Below, one piece after another: positions 1 through 8,791 of a stretch of DNA of 33,347 bases (positions are counted from its first letter, which is position 1; the number at the start of each line of letters is the position of its first letter). The DNA is from Zelonia costaricensis (lineage: Eukaryota > Euglenozoa > Kinetoplastea > Trypanosomatida > Trypanosomatidae): contig JASAOO010003262.1 of the NCBI GenBank assembly GCA_030849075.1, positions 1 through 33,347 on the forward strand. Direction: 5' to 3'. The position numbers and the translations under genes were made by a program. The notes under the pieces were generated by a model. That model did no database searches. It worked only from the letters and a program-made list of their open reading frames with translations, and was not told where the DNA came from.

Positions 1-129
1 CGGCTCATCACCGAGCCGCTCCTGAACCGCGTGATCCCCAAGCATCACGTGCCGCGCGTGGGTTTCCCGCCGGGTGGGCGTCGTCGAGCGACTCACACGC
101 CTGCGTCTGCGTGCACGGTGCACCTTTGA
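1..129 (+). CDS. Probable C-terminal end of an unidentified plus-strand gene (5' end outside window)
   Basis: Frame 1 is open from the first base to a TGA at 127-129. Nineteen of the first twenty codons end in G or C, while only about a third of second positions are G or C; this periodicity is typical of trypanosomatid coding DNA and is weaker in the other frames. The visible peptide starts RLITEPLLNRVIPKHH and ends in a basic, Thr/Ala-rich tail. I do not recognise the family. If real, it is transcribed towards the minus-strand genes, so the two transcription units converge in the next kilobase. The fragment is short (42 residues), so an accidental open frame cannot be excluded. Confidence 0.5.
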   Translation, partial: RLITEPLLNRVIPKHHVPRVGFPPGGRRRATHTPASACTVHL

Positions 130-1294
130 CCGTCGTTACTGGTTTTTTTCGTTCATGGCGAGACTGCCTCGAACTGTTACTACTAATTGCACCGTCGTGC
201 GTTCTAGCCCCGGTGGGGGTATGCTTGCCGCAGCCGTGGGGAGGGGAGAGGGTCCCTGCACATCGTAGCTCATGACATCGCTCAGCCCCTGTTACCTCAA
301 AACCCCTTGAGTGCGTGTCGGCCGGGTTTAGGATCCCGGTGAGGTTGAAGGGAAAGGCAAGGGGAAATGAGGGGGAGAGATTCTAGGGCTTACTGACTCA
401 GTGATCCCAAGGCATTGTGCAAGACGGGAGTGATAAAGTGGTTGACCTAGTGGAGCTGAGGAGTAAGCCAAACCCGTTTGGGCTCCCGACGCACCACACC
501 AGGACAGCGGTGCAGGGCAAGAGTCTTCGCGTGAGGCACGTGACGGTCCTTGCAAGGCGCCGTGTTCCGTGTTCAGGTCGCCACAGCTATCGGGCTCAGC
601 TGGGCGCCACACATTTCCCTTTACTGACTCCCGCGGTTTCGTTGACACTTCGCCCATAGCCGGCGGGGTCCTTGAACACAGAAGAAAGCCACCCGACTGT
701 GTCTGACAACAACTCGTCACGGGAGGATGGCCACCACCACCACCCCCCCCCTTCGACTAGCTCGTCACGTGAGGTACGTGTCTTCTCTTCTCTTTTTGTT
801 TCCTTGAGTTGTTGAGGTTTCTCGACGGGGGAGACCGTAGAACAGGGGTAGAGGGCCCAAGCCAGCGGCCGCGGCTGCGGAGGAGGCAGGGTCGGAGAGA
901 AGAGGGCGCAGGTAGGGAGGGGGGAAAGGGAACGGAACAAGGGTGGCGGATGCAGAGAAGCGAACAACAACCCCCAAAACGCAGGGGGGAACAATAGTAG
1001 GGGAGGCGGTGCGGGTTGAAGGCGCTGAGGAGAAAAGACGGGGACGCGGCGTGTGTGTGTGTTTCTCGCGTGTGTGCGCACACCTCTCACGCCGCGTCGC
1101 GGGACGTCACCGCACGAGCGCTTCCCTCCCGGGCGAGGGAGGGAGGGCCAGCAAAGAACACACAGCGTGCGCCCAACACACACCGATGGCGAGCGAGATG
1201 GACGTGTGTTGCGAGAGAGACCCTCTCCGCCCTTCAGACGGTACGAGACACAACAGAAGCAAGGGTGCAGTGACGCACGCGTGGCGAGCGCCGT
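130..1294. other. Gene-free interval, candidate convergent strand-switch region
   Basis: No open frame here has convincing codon bias. Bases 300-720 are of mixed composition. Bases 724-760 hold a CCA/C-rich run flanked by two similar 13-15 base segments (CTCGTCACGGGAGG near 713 and CTCGTCACGTGAGG near 762). Bases 850-1020 are purine-rich on the plus strand, so pyrimidine-rich on the minus strand just downstream of the 2283-aa gene, and could help place its poly(A) site. No tRNA or 5S rRNA gene was seen, although such genes are common at trypanosomatid strand switches. Confidence 0.45.
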
Positions 1295-4200
1295 TCACTC
1301 GCACAGGAAGGCGTGCGGCTTGCAGGCGTCGGGGTCACGCAGCACCCGCTCAGCCTCGGCCTTCACCTGCTGCCAGTCCCACGGCATCCCGGACAAGTCC
1401 GTCGACGCGTCTGGGGACGGCGCGGGGTGCTGACGCAGCCGCGCCTCCGCCCGCTGCAGCACCTCCCGGGCACTGGAGCGGGCGGGCGGCCGGCATGGCA
1501 CCTGCATGAGCCGCATGCCAAAGCGCAGCAGCACCGCAGCCTCCTCGGCCCGCGTGTCAGCGGTGAGGCCGACGACGCCGTACGTGAAGCTGTCACCGCC
1601 CAACGCTTGCGCTAGCAGGCAGCGGCGCCACGAGCCGGCCGCAGCTCTGTGCAATGGGGAGGTCGCGGGTGCAGCCGCCGGCCGCGAGTCCGCGCCACCG
1701 CTGCCGCCGAGCGATGCCGCACGCCTGTCGAGCATGGCGTCGAAGACGGAGCACGCATGCGGGCCCTGCGCGTTCTCCGCGCCGTTCAGCACGGCGAAAA
1801 CAGAGCTCATGACCACATCGTCCACCGTCACACCGTCCGCGGCGAGGAGGACCTGCTTCAGCACAATCACGACATTCAGGGTGGCTTTGATGAAGGCGCA
1901 GGCGCGTTGGGCGTCCTTCAGGGTGAGGTAGACGTCGCCGAGGCGGCTCAGCGAAGAAAAGCGTGCGCCATCCACGCAAGACCCGAAGAAGGGCGACCGC
2001 GCGGCCCGCAGCGGGTAGAACTCGCCGTCGGCGTCGAAGAGGTCCTTCACCTGCGCCTCGGCATCCGCGCCGGGCGACGTCCGCAGGGGGTAGCGCGCCG
2101 CCGTCACGGACATGAACAGCGTCTTGCGGACCCGGCCCACGTCGTTGTTGTGGATGAGGAGGCTCACGAGCTTCGACAGCAGCGCCGAGCCCGCGCAGGA
2201 GTCGGGGCCGTCGACGGCGACGAGAGTCGAGTTGCGCCCCTGCTGCACGTGCTCGGCGATGGAGTGCAGCAGCCCGGGGCGGAGCAGGGAGGAGCTGTCG
2301 GCACGCAGCACCACCTCGGTGAAGGGGTACGTCGTGTGCCCGCTGCGCACCGTGTGGCCTTCGATGCGGGCCTCGAGCGCGGAGGCGCGCCCGCGCGGCG
2401 CCGCCGTGATGACGGCGGTGCACCGGCACTGCCCGCCACCGCCTGTGACGCCGCAGTTGACGACGCCGTTGAAGACGGCGGAGCCGCTCGTCGCCACGCT
2501 GCCGGACGGCGAGGCCGTGAGCGTGAGCTGCTGCGCCGGTCCAAACGTCGCCGACGTCTCGGGCAGCAAGCACGGCACGCCGTCGTCGCGCAAGGGGAAG
2601 ATGACGATCGAGCAGGTCGGGTCGCGCTGCATCCGCGTCAGCTCCTGCACAACATTCGCCGTCACGACACGTGCCTGCTCCGTGGCAGGACCGCTGCTAG
2701 CCCTGCGCTGCTGCAGCAACGCCTCCTGCTCGCGGATGCACGTCGAGAGACACCCGCTGGGCACCGGGGCTGATGCGCCGTAGCGCACCGATTGCCCGAG
2801 CCGCAGCGCCTCGACACACTGCGCATCGCTGGCAGACCGCAGCGTCGTGAGGCACAGCAGGTGGCACGGGCCGCGCAGGGCGTAGTGGTACAGCGCCGGC
2901 GGGGCGCCACCGCGCGGGTCCATGGCAAGGATGTCGCGCACCGCCGGCATGTCCTTGCCGATGCGCGCGGCGAACGCCGTGAGGGACGAGATGATAGTGT
3001 CGTCGCGCGTCACGTTCTTGAGCACGGCGCTCGCAATCACGATCGTACCGCTGTCGTACGCGTTGTGCAGCTCGTTCAGCGCGTGCAGGCCGCCGCGCAG
3101 GATGAACTGGCACTCTTGCAAGTTCGTCGCCCGCATCACGGTGGTGTTGCGCACCACCGGGCCGAAGAGGGGGCTGGCCGCCAGCGAGACGCGCGCGGCG
3201 AGCGGGGCCGACGAGGCCGACGCCGTCGTCTCCTGCAGGAAGTCGTACCGCAGCGTCCGGTCCTGCACAGCGCACAGGCGCAGGTGCAGCTCGCTGCCAG
3301 GCAGCCACGCGGCGTCGCCCTCAGTGTGGAAGCACGAGTTCAGTAGCACAGCCGTGTAGCTGCGCCACAGCGGCTGGGCGCGGACGTGCACGCTGGCGCT
3401 CGCCGCCTCGTCTTGGTCGTCCATGAGTCCCAGCATCGCGCAGCTCTGCCCGGCGCGCGACTTCTCCAGCAGCGACTGTACCTCCGCGCAGTCCTCGGTG
3501 AAGAGCAGCTTCATCTGTGGCTCGCCAGCCGCGTAGACGACGACGTCGTCTGTCTCGAAGTGCTCGAGGGTCGACCTCCACGTCACCTCACGGCCGAAGC
3601 GCGCCACGTGCATGGCTTTCGCCGCCTTGCCGTGCTGCTCGACGCCCACCACCCACTGCGGGTGCTGCTCCGGGGGACGGCCCACGGTGCCAGCGGACGA
3701 CCCACCAACGCCCACGTCACGCGCACTCGCGTCCACGCTCGCTGGCGCTCTTGCCGCGGGGGCGGGGGGGCGAGCTCGCGGCACCGGCGCGGGCGGTGGA
3801 GGTGGCAGCACCGGAAACACCTGCGGCCCGGGTGCGCCCGGCGCGGGTGGGGTGCGCCTGTAGCGGTCCGCCGGCAGCGCAATCGACACGGTGCGAGCCG
3901 ACGAGGGAGGCGTCGATGAAGCGGGGGCCCCGGTGGCAGGCGTGGCGGGGCTGCCGTCCGAGGCGGCGGCAGGGGCGGCGACGATGTCGCGCGGGTAGGG
4001 CGGCACGACCACGTCGTTGACGTACGACTTGGGCAGCGGCAACGTCGCGCCCGGCTCGAGCAGCGCCGTGTAGTCGTCCAGCATCTCCGTGATGCGGGAC
4101 TCCATGCGGGACAAGTGGCGCCACTCCTCGTCCGAGGCGCTGCGGGCCTTCTGCCGCCGCCGCTCGAGCCCCTTGCGGGTGCGTCGCACGAACTCCCGCA

Positions 4201-7200
4201 CGCTGCCAGAGCGCACCGGCGCCTTCTTGATCAACGGCACCGCCACGCTCGCCATCTCCATCGCGACGTCGGCATCCTCCTCGTTGTTCAGCGAGGTCAG
4301 GAAGACCGTCGCGGCCGAGCCGGTCAAGGCACCGTGGTGCAGCCGGACCACCTCCGGGTGGAGCGGCAGCCTGTCCGCTTCAACGCCGCCTGCTGACGCT
4401 GCCCCGGCCGCGGCATTAGACGCCCCTGTCGCCAGGATGCGCCGGCACGCCGAGCCGTGCGAGCCCGTCACGGTGATGCCGAACGACGACACGCACACGT
4501 CGCCGTCCACCGCGAAGAAGTTGATGAGGGAGACGTACAGGAGGGTGTCACTGGTCCACTGCGGGGTCGCGGCCTGGGCAACCTCGTGCAGCATCGGCCG
4601 CAGCGCATCCGGCGAGGTCAGCGTGCGCATGCACGCGTTGTGCACCGTGGTGCCAAACACCGGCGACGTCGCGACCTGCAGCGGCTGCATCTTTGCGCCG
4701 GGCTCAAGCAGGTCCAGCGCCTCCCCGTTGGTTCGGATGAGCGAGAAGGCGATGCGCAGGTGGCCGACGGCGCCGTCGGTGCGGCCGAGCACCTTGTCGA
4801 TTGCCTCCGCCAGCACGTACCAGACGGGGCTTGAGAAGACGTTGTCGCTGCGGCCGTCGAAGGAGAGCACGGCGGTGTTGTGGCCCGTGGCGAAAAGCGA
4901 GCACAGCGCGGTGGTGTTGGAGGCGATAGGCTGCGTGTGCAGCGGCGGCAGCACGCGGCGCGGCTTCACCTCATCGACGAAGTACGTCTTGCGGTCCGCG
5001 GCATGCACGAGGCCGTTCGAGGTGCCCTCCATCAGCTCGTACCCGCAGTTCCTCTTGGAGTCGCGAATCGCCACGGTGTGGATGCGGCAGTCGTCGAACA
5101 TCGCCAGCGCCTCCTCTGCCGTCGGAACGCGGAAGGTGTACTGGCTTGACGGGAAGCTCTGCGCCGACGAGCTGAGACTACGCATGCCGTCGTCCTGCGC
5201 CGCCCTCGCCGCTGCCGCCGCCTGCGCGCGAGCTCGTGCCGCCTTCTCGGCGGCCTCCTCGTGCGAGGCGACCCGGTCCGGGTAGAAGGGAATCGTCTCC
5301 GACCACGGGTCCTGCATGAGCGCCTCCATGCGATGCAGCAGGTCGACGCGTAGGCACTGCCGCTGTTGGGCACGGGCCCCATCGTCGACCCCCGCCTCCT
5401 CGCGCGCCAGTGCGGTGCGCAGGGCTTCAATGTAGCGACCCACGTTGCCACTCACGAGGCCACTGTTGGGCAGCGCCTTCGCCTCCGCGCACAGCGAGGC
5501 GTACGCGTCGCTGCTGCCGCTGCGATCGCTGACGCACGACGCGGCGACGGTGAAGCAGCCGTCGCCGACGCGGCGCAGGAGACTGCGCTGCAGCGGCGAG
5601 CCCGACTCCCGGTCCTGCACGAGGCCGATGGCGGCGTCTGGGCTGCGGCCCACGTAGATGAGCAGCGACGACAGCGTCAGAGTGCGCTCGCCGGCGGGGC
5701 GGGTCAGGTGGTTTGCCTGCCGCAGCGCCACGTAGATGCCGAGCGTCTCGCCGGCTTGGTCCGCCGACTCCGGCGTCTTCTCAAGCCACGCCATGACCGG
5801 CTGCAGTAGGCTCTTGATCTGGCTGCCGCTGCGCACGCTCTGGAACATGACGTTGTCGCACCACGAGCCGACGAGCGGGTTCGCCACCGGCCGCGTCGGC
5901 GCCATCGCGCCCAGCTCCTCCTCGCGGTTCACGACGAGGTCCTTCGTGCTGCGCCCGCGCTGGACGAGCGCGACAGAGACCTCCATCTTGAAGTAGTAGT
6001 CCTCCTCCTCCTCTGCGCCACCACCACTGCCGTCCCCAGCGGCCCGCGCCGGCGGGTGCTGCTGTTCCTGCTGCTGCCGCTGCTGCTGCAGCGCCTCCGC
6101 CTGGCGCTGCGACACCGCGGCGAGGACCATGTTCAGCGTCGTCTCGATCGTCCGCTCACCGAGGCCGCCGCAGCCGCCCGCGACGGACAGCAGCAACGCC
6201 GCGCAGTGCCCATCCCGCATCTCCTCCGCAATCTCGCGCAGCAGCAGCGCATCCACGTACGGCTCCGTCGACGCCTTCGCCACCGCCTCGTCCACCACGA
6301 CGCGGCAGAGGCCCTTTGCGGTGCTCCCGCCCGCGCGCACGATCGGCAGCGACACCTGCGCGCCGTTGCCGCCCGTTGGCCGCACGACCACCTTCGAGGC
6401 AGACGGCGCGAGCACGAGCAGCGTCAGCAGCCGCTCCGCCGCGAGCGCGGCCGCACTGCGCCCGCTGCTGTGGAAGCGGTTCTGGTTGGGCGAGAAGACG
6501 AACGACACGCTTGGGGCCCCGCGGGCGGGGCGGGAGGCGTAGCTGCCGAAGAGCGGCGGCGGCGGGGGCGGGCTGGGCTGGCGGGCCGCACTCGGTGGGG
6601 GCAGTGACGGCACGCAGTGCTCGGCCGTTGCCTCGAGCTGCGTCACCTTGAGGAGGTCCTGGCGCGGCTCTTCAGGCGACACAACATCGGCCCGCACGCT
6701 AGAAAGGAGGGCTGGGGTGCCGTTGCAGTCGGCGGTGGCGCTGGGGTCCACCGCGGCCTCCGAGGCTGCCACCCCCGTCGTTCCCGCAATCTCGGACGGC
6801 GTGCTGAGTGAGACCCGGCTCATGTCGCGGCCCGAGTCGACGCCGGCGAGCCACGCGCCGTCCATGTCGCCGAGACCCGCGTCGTCATCTGCGCTTTCAG
6901 GCAGCGCGGCCACAGAGAGGAAGCGGCGGCTGTAGTTCCCCTCACGGTCGTCCTCGTCGTCGCTGCGCGCGAAGCCGTCCACCATCGACGGAAGCCTGCG
7001 TGCGGCCGCGGCGCTGTAGGCGCCCTGGTAGCCGCTTGACGCGAAGTCGACGTCGCTTGGCTGGGGGTGGAGCAGGTAGGGCTCCTGCAGCGTGAGCGCG
7101 TCGATCGGCGAGGTGCCGGGAGAGGTGGTCGGTGGGCGGGCCAGCACGCCGTCGACGCAGTACTCGCGCTGGAGCCGCTCCGTCGCACAGGTGTTGGGGA

Positions 7201-8146
7201 GCGGCGGGGAATCCAGCAGCCGGCACTCGACCGGCGAGACCGCCGGGGACGGGGTGCGGCGGAGGCGCGAGACGGGACGAACTTGTGCGCTGGCGCACAC
7301 CCCGCGGAGTCGGGGTGGCGCTTGTGGCTCCACCGCCGGCGGAGCCGGCCCGCTCACGAGGAAGCTGTTGAGGTGCAGGTAGCCAGCCCCATCCATCCAC
7401 GCGTCGCCCTCGCTGAGGTCGTCCACGTCGAACAGCGACGCCCCCTCCGACGCGGACACGTTCGAGCGGATCACGTCCACGTCGTACGACGTCACCGAGG
7501 TCGTGCCGGCCGAGTTGCTGGTGGACAGCGTCAGCTGCCCAAAGCCGTTGCGCGACCCGCTCTGCCGCGACGGCCGCAGCCGCTGCACGCCGCCGCCGCC
7601 GCTCTTGTAAGCCGGGCGCAGCATCGAGTAGATGGGGGCGAGCGTGCCGTACCGGTGCGCGTCCATCCAGCGCTGGAAGAGGCCCTCGCTGCGCTGCGTG
7701 GCGGCGCTGGTACTCGGCGCGGCGCCCCAGCACTCCTCCGCACGGAGCGGCAGCGGCACATCGTGCGGCTTCAGTCCCCGCGGGATGGTGACGGTCTTGA
7801 AGCGCGGCTCGTTAGGCGCCTCGACGGCATGGAGAGGGACGACGGCATTGCCGCGGCTGCGAGGGCCGGCGGCGGCGGCGGTGGGGGAGGGCGCACTGTT
7901 TAGGCTCGGCGGGGTGGAAGACGAGGTCAGCGAGTGCTTGAAGCTCCCGCCGTAGCGAATGGAGGTGAGGGGCGGCGCAGGATCGAGTGGGTTGCTCTGC
8001 GACGCGGCAGTCGGCGAGTGCGACGCGCTGAAGGCACTGCGGCTGCCGCGGCTCCCTTCCTGGCTGCGGCTGTGTCGCTCCTCCTGCGCTGCCGCGCCGC
8101 TGCGGTTGTGGCGCGACTTGCGGCGAAAGCTAAGTCGGCCAGTCAT
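1295..8146 (-). CDS. Giant 2283-aa protein with four degenerate kinesin-head-like modules
   Basis: The ATG at 8146 (MTGRLSFRRKSRHN) is chosen because the frame further upstream runs through a C15 tract and CA repeats typical of a leader, and strong codon bias starts here. Residues 1-540 are Ser/Pro/Arg-rich and look disordered, with acidic patches near 390-400 and a polyproline run near 530. Four modules follow: about 570-958, 1018-1387, 1497-1850 and 1900-2283. A Gln-rich/acidic insert (about 685-715) lies in the first, and a Pro/Ala-rich linker (about 1388-1490) precedes the third. The modules keep kinesin-head motif order, for example GHNTAVLSFDG near 1087, SPVFG near 1160 and ALGGDSFTYG near 2180, but lack GKT/S, SSRSH and DLAGSE. 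ATP hydrolysis is therefore unlikely and a scaffold role more plausible (inference). No signal peptide or transmembrane segment is evident. It is a diverged relative of the 2056-aa protein at 25741-31911. The reading frame is intact, with no frameshift. I know of no name for it. Confidence 0.93.
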   Translation of the reverse strand: MTGRLSFRRKSRHNRSGAAAQEERHSRSQEGSRGSRSAFSASHSPTAASQSNPLDPAPPLTSIRYGGSFKHSLTSSSTPPSLNSAPSPTAAAAGPRSRGNAVVPLHAVEAPNEPRFKTVTIPRGLKPHDVPLPLRAEECWGAAPSTSAATQRSEGLFQRWMDAHRYGTLAPIYSMLRPAYKSGGGGVQRLRPSRQSGSRNGFGQLTLSTSNSAGTTSVTSYDVDVIRSNVSASEGASLFDVDDLSEGDAWMDGAGYLHLNSFLVSGPAPPAVEPQAPPRLRGVCASAQVRPVSRLRRTPSPAVSPVECRLLDSPPLPNTCATERLQREYCVDGVLARPPTTSPGTSPIDALTLQEPYLLHPQPSDVDFASSGYQGAYSAAAARRLPSMVDGFARSDDEDDREGNYSRRFLSVAALPESADDDAGLGDMDGAWLAGVDSGRDMSRVSLSTPSEIAGTTGVAASEAAVDPSATADCNGTPALLSSVRADVVSPEEPRQDLLKVTQLEATAEHCVPSLPPPSAARQPSPPPPPPLFGSYASRPARGAPSVSFVFSPNQNRFHSSGRSAAALAAERLLTLLVLAPSASKVVVRPTGGNGAQVSLPIVRAGGSTAKGLCRVVVDEAVAKASTEPYVDALLLREIAEEMRDGHCAALLLSVAGGCGGLGERTIETTLNMVLAAVSQRQAEALQQQRQQQEQQHPPARAAGDGSGGGAEEEEDYYFKMEVSVALVQRGRSTKDLVVNREEELGAMAPTRPVANPLVGSWCDNVMFQSVRSGSQIKSLLQPVMAWLEKTPESADQAGETLGIYVALRQANHLTRPAGERTLTLSSLLIYVGRSPDAAIGLVQDRESGSPLQRSLLRRVGDGCFTVAASCVSDRSGSSDAYASLCAEAKALPNSGLVSGNVGRYIEALRTALAREEAGVDDGARAQQRQCLRVDLLHRMEALMQDPWSETIPFYPDRVASHEEAAEKAARARAQAAAAARAAQDDGMRSLSSSAQSFPSSQYTFRVPTAEEALAMFDDCRIHTVAIRDSKRNCGYELMEGTSNGLVHAADRKTYFVDEVKPRRVLPPLHTQPIASNTTALCSLFATGHNTAVLSFDGRSDNVFSSPVWYVLAEAIDKVLGRTDGAVGHLRIAFSLIRTNGEALDLLEPGAKMQPLQVATSPVFGTTVHNACMRTLTSPDALRPMLHEVAQAATPQWTSDTLLYVSLINFFAVDGDVCVSSFGITVTGSHGSACRRILATGASNAAAGAASAGGVEADRLPLHPEVVRLHHGALTGSAATVFLTSLNNEEDADVAMEMASVAVPLIKKAPVRSGSVREFVRRTRKGLERRRQKARSASDEEWRHLSRMESRITEMLDDYTALLEPGATLPLPKSYVNDVVVPPYPRDIVAAPAAASDGSPATPATGAPASSTPPSSARTVSIALPADRYRRTPPAPGAPGPQVFPVLPPPPPAPVPRARPPAPAARAPASVDASARDVGVGGSSAGTVGRPPEQHPQWVVGVEQHGKAAKAMHVARFGREVTWRSTLEHFETDDVVVYAAGEPQMKLLFTEDCAEVQSLLEKSRAGQSCAMLGLMDDQDEAASASVHVRAQPLWRSYTAVLLNSCFHTEGDAAWLPGSELHLRLCAVQDRTLRYDFLQETTASASSAPLAARVSLAASPLFGPVVRNTTVMRATNLQECQFILRGGLHALNELHNAYDSGTIVIASAVLKNVTRDDTIISSLTAFAARIGKDMPAVRDILAMDPRGGAPPALYHYALRGPCHLLCLTTLRSASDAQCVEALRLGQSVRYGASAPVPSGCLSTCIREQEALLQQRRASSGPATEQARVVTANVVQELTRMQRDPTCSIVIFPLRDDGVPCLLPETSATFGPAQQLTLTASPSGSVATSGSAVFNGVVNCGVTGGGGQCRCTAVITAAPRGRASALEARIEGHTVRSGHTTYPFTEVVLRADSSSLLRPGLLHSIAEHVQQGRNSTLVAVDGPDSCAGSALLSKLVSLLIHNNDVGRVRKTLFMSVTAARYPLRTSPGADAEAQVKDLFDADGEFYPLRAARSPFFGSCVDGARFSSLSRLGDVYLTLKDAQRACAFIKATLNVVIVLKQVLLAADGVTVDDVVMSSVFAVLNGAENAQGPHACSVFDAMLDRRAASLGGSGGADSRPAAAPATSPLHRAAAGSWRRCLLAQALGGDSFTYGVVGLTADTRAEEAAVLLRFGMRLMQVPCRPPARSSAREVLQRAEARLRQHPAPSPDASTDLSGMPWDWQQVKAEAERVLRDPDACKPHAFLCE
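1298..2449 (-). other. Protein module D of the 2283-aa gene (about residues 1900-2283)
   Basis: This C-terminal module has the most kinesin-like sequence of the eight. YPFTEVVL precedes GRNSTLVAVDGPDSCAGS (1970-1987), which lines up with the kinesin GYNGTIFAYGQTGSGKT region but has no Lys-Thr/Ser. SPFFG lies near 2051, a VVMSSVFAVLNG strand follows, and LAQALGGDSFTYGVVGLT (about 2177-2194) lines up with the kinesin SLGGNxxT segment. The helical tail here is shortened and ends at the protein C-terminus. Confidence 0.5.
2597..3658 (-). other. Protein module C of the 2283-aa gene (about residues 1497-1850)
   Basis: The first strand is WVVGVEQHG. HFETDDVVVY follows, then AGQSCAMLGLMDD at the P-loop position, SPLFGPVVRNTTVM (near 1657), IISSLTAFAA and YHYALRGPC (near 1752). 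No nucleotide-binding consensus residues remain. The tail ends in a QELTRMQRDP helix, matching the DP-ending tails of the other modules. Confidence 0.45.
3986..5095 (-). other. Protein module B of the 2283-aa gene (about residues 1018-1387)
   Basis: Motifs in order: TYFVDEV (near 1054), GHNTAVLSFDG (1087), a LDLLEPGAKMQPL stretch, SPVFGTTVHNACM (near 1160), CVSSFGITVTG, HHGALTGSAATVFLTSL (near 1270), and the tail RSGSVREFVRRT ... MLDDYTALL ... PPYP. The GAK-x-MQPL-x-V-x-x-SP-x-FG-x-x-VHNA stretch also occurs in the second module of the 2056-aa protein. This is the clearest link between the two genes. Confidence 0.55.
5267..6439 (-). other. Protein module A of the 2283-aa gene (about residues 570-960)
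   Basis: This is the most diverged module. CRVVVDEAV (near 615) is followed by GHCAALLLSVAGGCGGLG (from 646), glycine-rich but without Lys-Thr/Ser. A Gln-rich then acidic insert precedes VSVALVQRGRSTKDLVV. NPLVGSWCDN replaces the SPxFG signature. LTLSSLLIYVG and LLRRVGDGCFTVAA follow, then the tail SGNVGRYIEAL ... MEALMQDP ... IPFYP. Confidence 0.4.
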
Positions 8147-8159
8147 GGCAATGGGAAGG

Positions 8160-8161
8160 CT
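8160..8161 (-). promoter_or_regulatory. Candidate spliced-leader acceptor AG for the 2283-aa gene
   Basis: On the minus strand a C15 run and an earlier CT-rich stretch (about 8183-8228) are followed by a T/G-rich spacer and then the first AG, in the context GCGGCAG. It lies 13 bases before the ATG. This fits the trypanosomatid rule of a polypyrimidine tract followed by the first AG, but a 13-base leader is short and the tract is unusually poor in T. Confidence 0.35.
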
Positions 8162-8182
8162 GCCGCGTGCACACACACAACA

Positions 8183-8197
8183 GGGGGGGGGGGGGGG
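8183..8197. repeat. G15 homopolymer (C15 on the coding strand) upstream of the 2283-aa gene
   Basis: Fifteen consecutive G on the plus strand, 37-51 bases upstream of the start codon and next to further G-rich sequence up to about 8227. It probably forms part of the splice-acceptor tract and is likely to vary in length. Confidence 0.9.
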
Positions 8198-8405
8198 CGA
8201 AGCACCCCGGGGGAGGGGGAGGGGGGCCGAGTTTCGAAAAAAGGAGCGACGCGACGAGATGAAGCGCCAGTCAGTCGAGCACGGGAGAGTCGAGCTCAAG
8301 AAGAGGAGAGACGGGAGAAAAGCAAAACAAAGGGAACACAAAGAACGCAAACAGAACACGTAGTCGCGAGCACGGGGAGCAGCGTGCGCGAACCTACAAA
8401 GTCGT

Positions 8406-8429
8406 CCACGTGTGTCGGCACACACGTGG
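8406..8429. repeat. Perfect 10-bp inverted repeat with a CGGC loop
   Basis: CCACGTGTGT and ACACACGTGG flank a four-base loop, about 260 bases upstream of the 2283-aa start codon. It could form a hairpin in the upstream transcript. Each arm contains CACGTG. No T-run follows it, so a terminator is not indicated. Confidence 0.8.
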
Positions 8430-8771
8430 CAGCGGCGCTCTCTATACACCCTTGACGACGAATAACAAAAAAAAGGCACACAACAGAACACTGACAGTGG
8501 CGCTGCGTGGGCCGACTCGCAAACGATGAGGAAACAAAAACGAGCTACGGTGTGCACAGAGAGGGAGTTTGTGGCTGAAGACAGCAGAAGACAAGCGCGC
8601 CTCTCGTCTGTTGATCAGCTGGAGCGAAACGAGGACGGGGCGTGCACGACCACGGACCCAAACAAAGACACCTACACACACACACAGAAACGACAACTAC
8701 GTGAAGACGGGGAGGGAAACAAAAAAAAAAGGAGGAAGAAGGGGGCGCGATGTGGAAAAGCAGCGGATGTG

Positions 8772-8791
8772 CACACACACACACACACACA
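8772..8791. repeat. (CA)10 microsatellite
   Basis: Ten uninterrupted CA units in the intergenic region upstream of the 2283-aa gene. Confidence 0.95.

Noticed and set aside
318..345. GGGTTTAGGATCCCGG, tRNA T-arm-like
   Set aside because: No matching acceptor stem, D-arm or anticodon arm could be placed around it.
8147..8557. N-terminal extension of the 2283-aa protein to an ATG at 8557
   Set aside because: The added 137 residues are a Cys/Phe/Ser/Leu/Pro string translated from pyrimidine-rich leader DNA and a C15 tract, without the codon bias of the gene body. A splice-acceptor candidate lies inside it.
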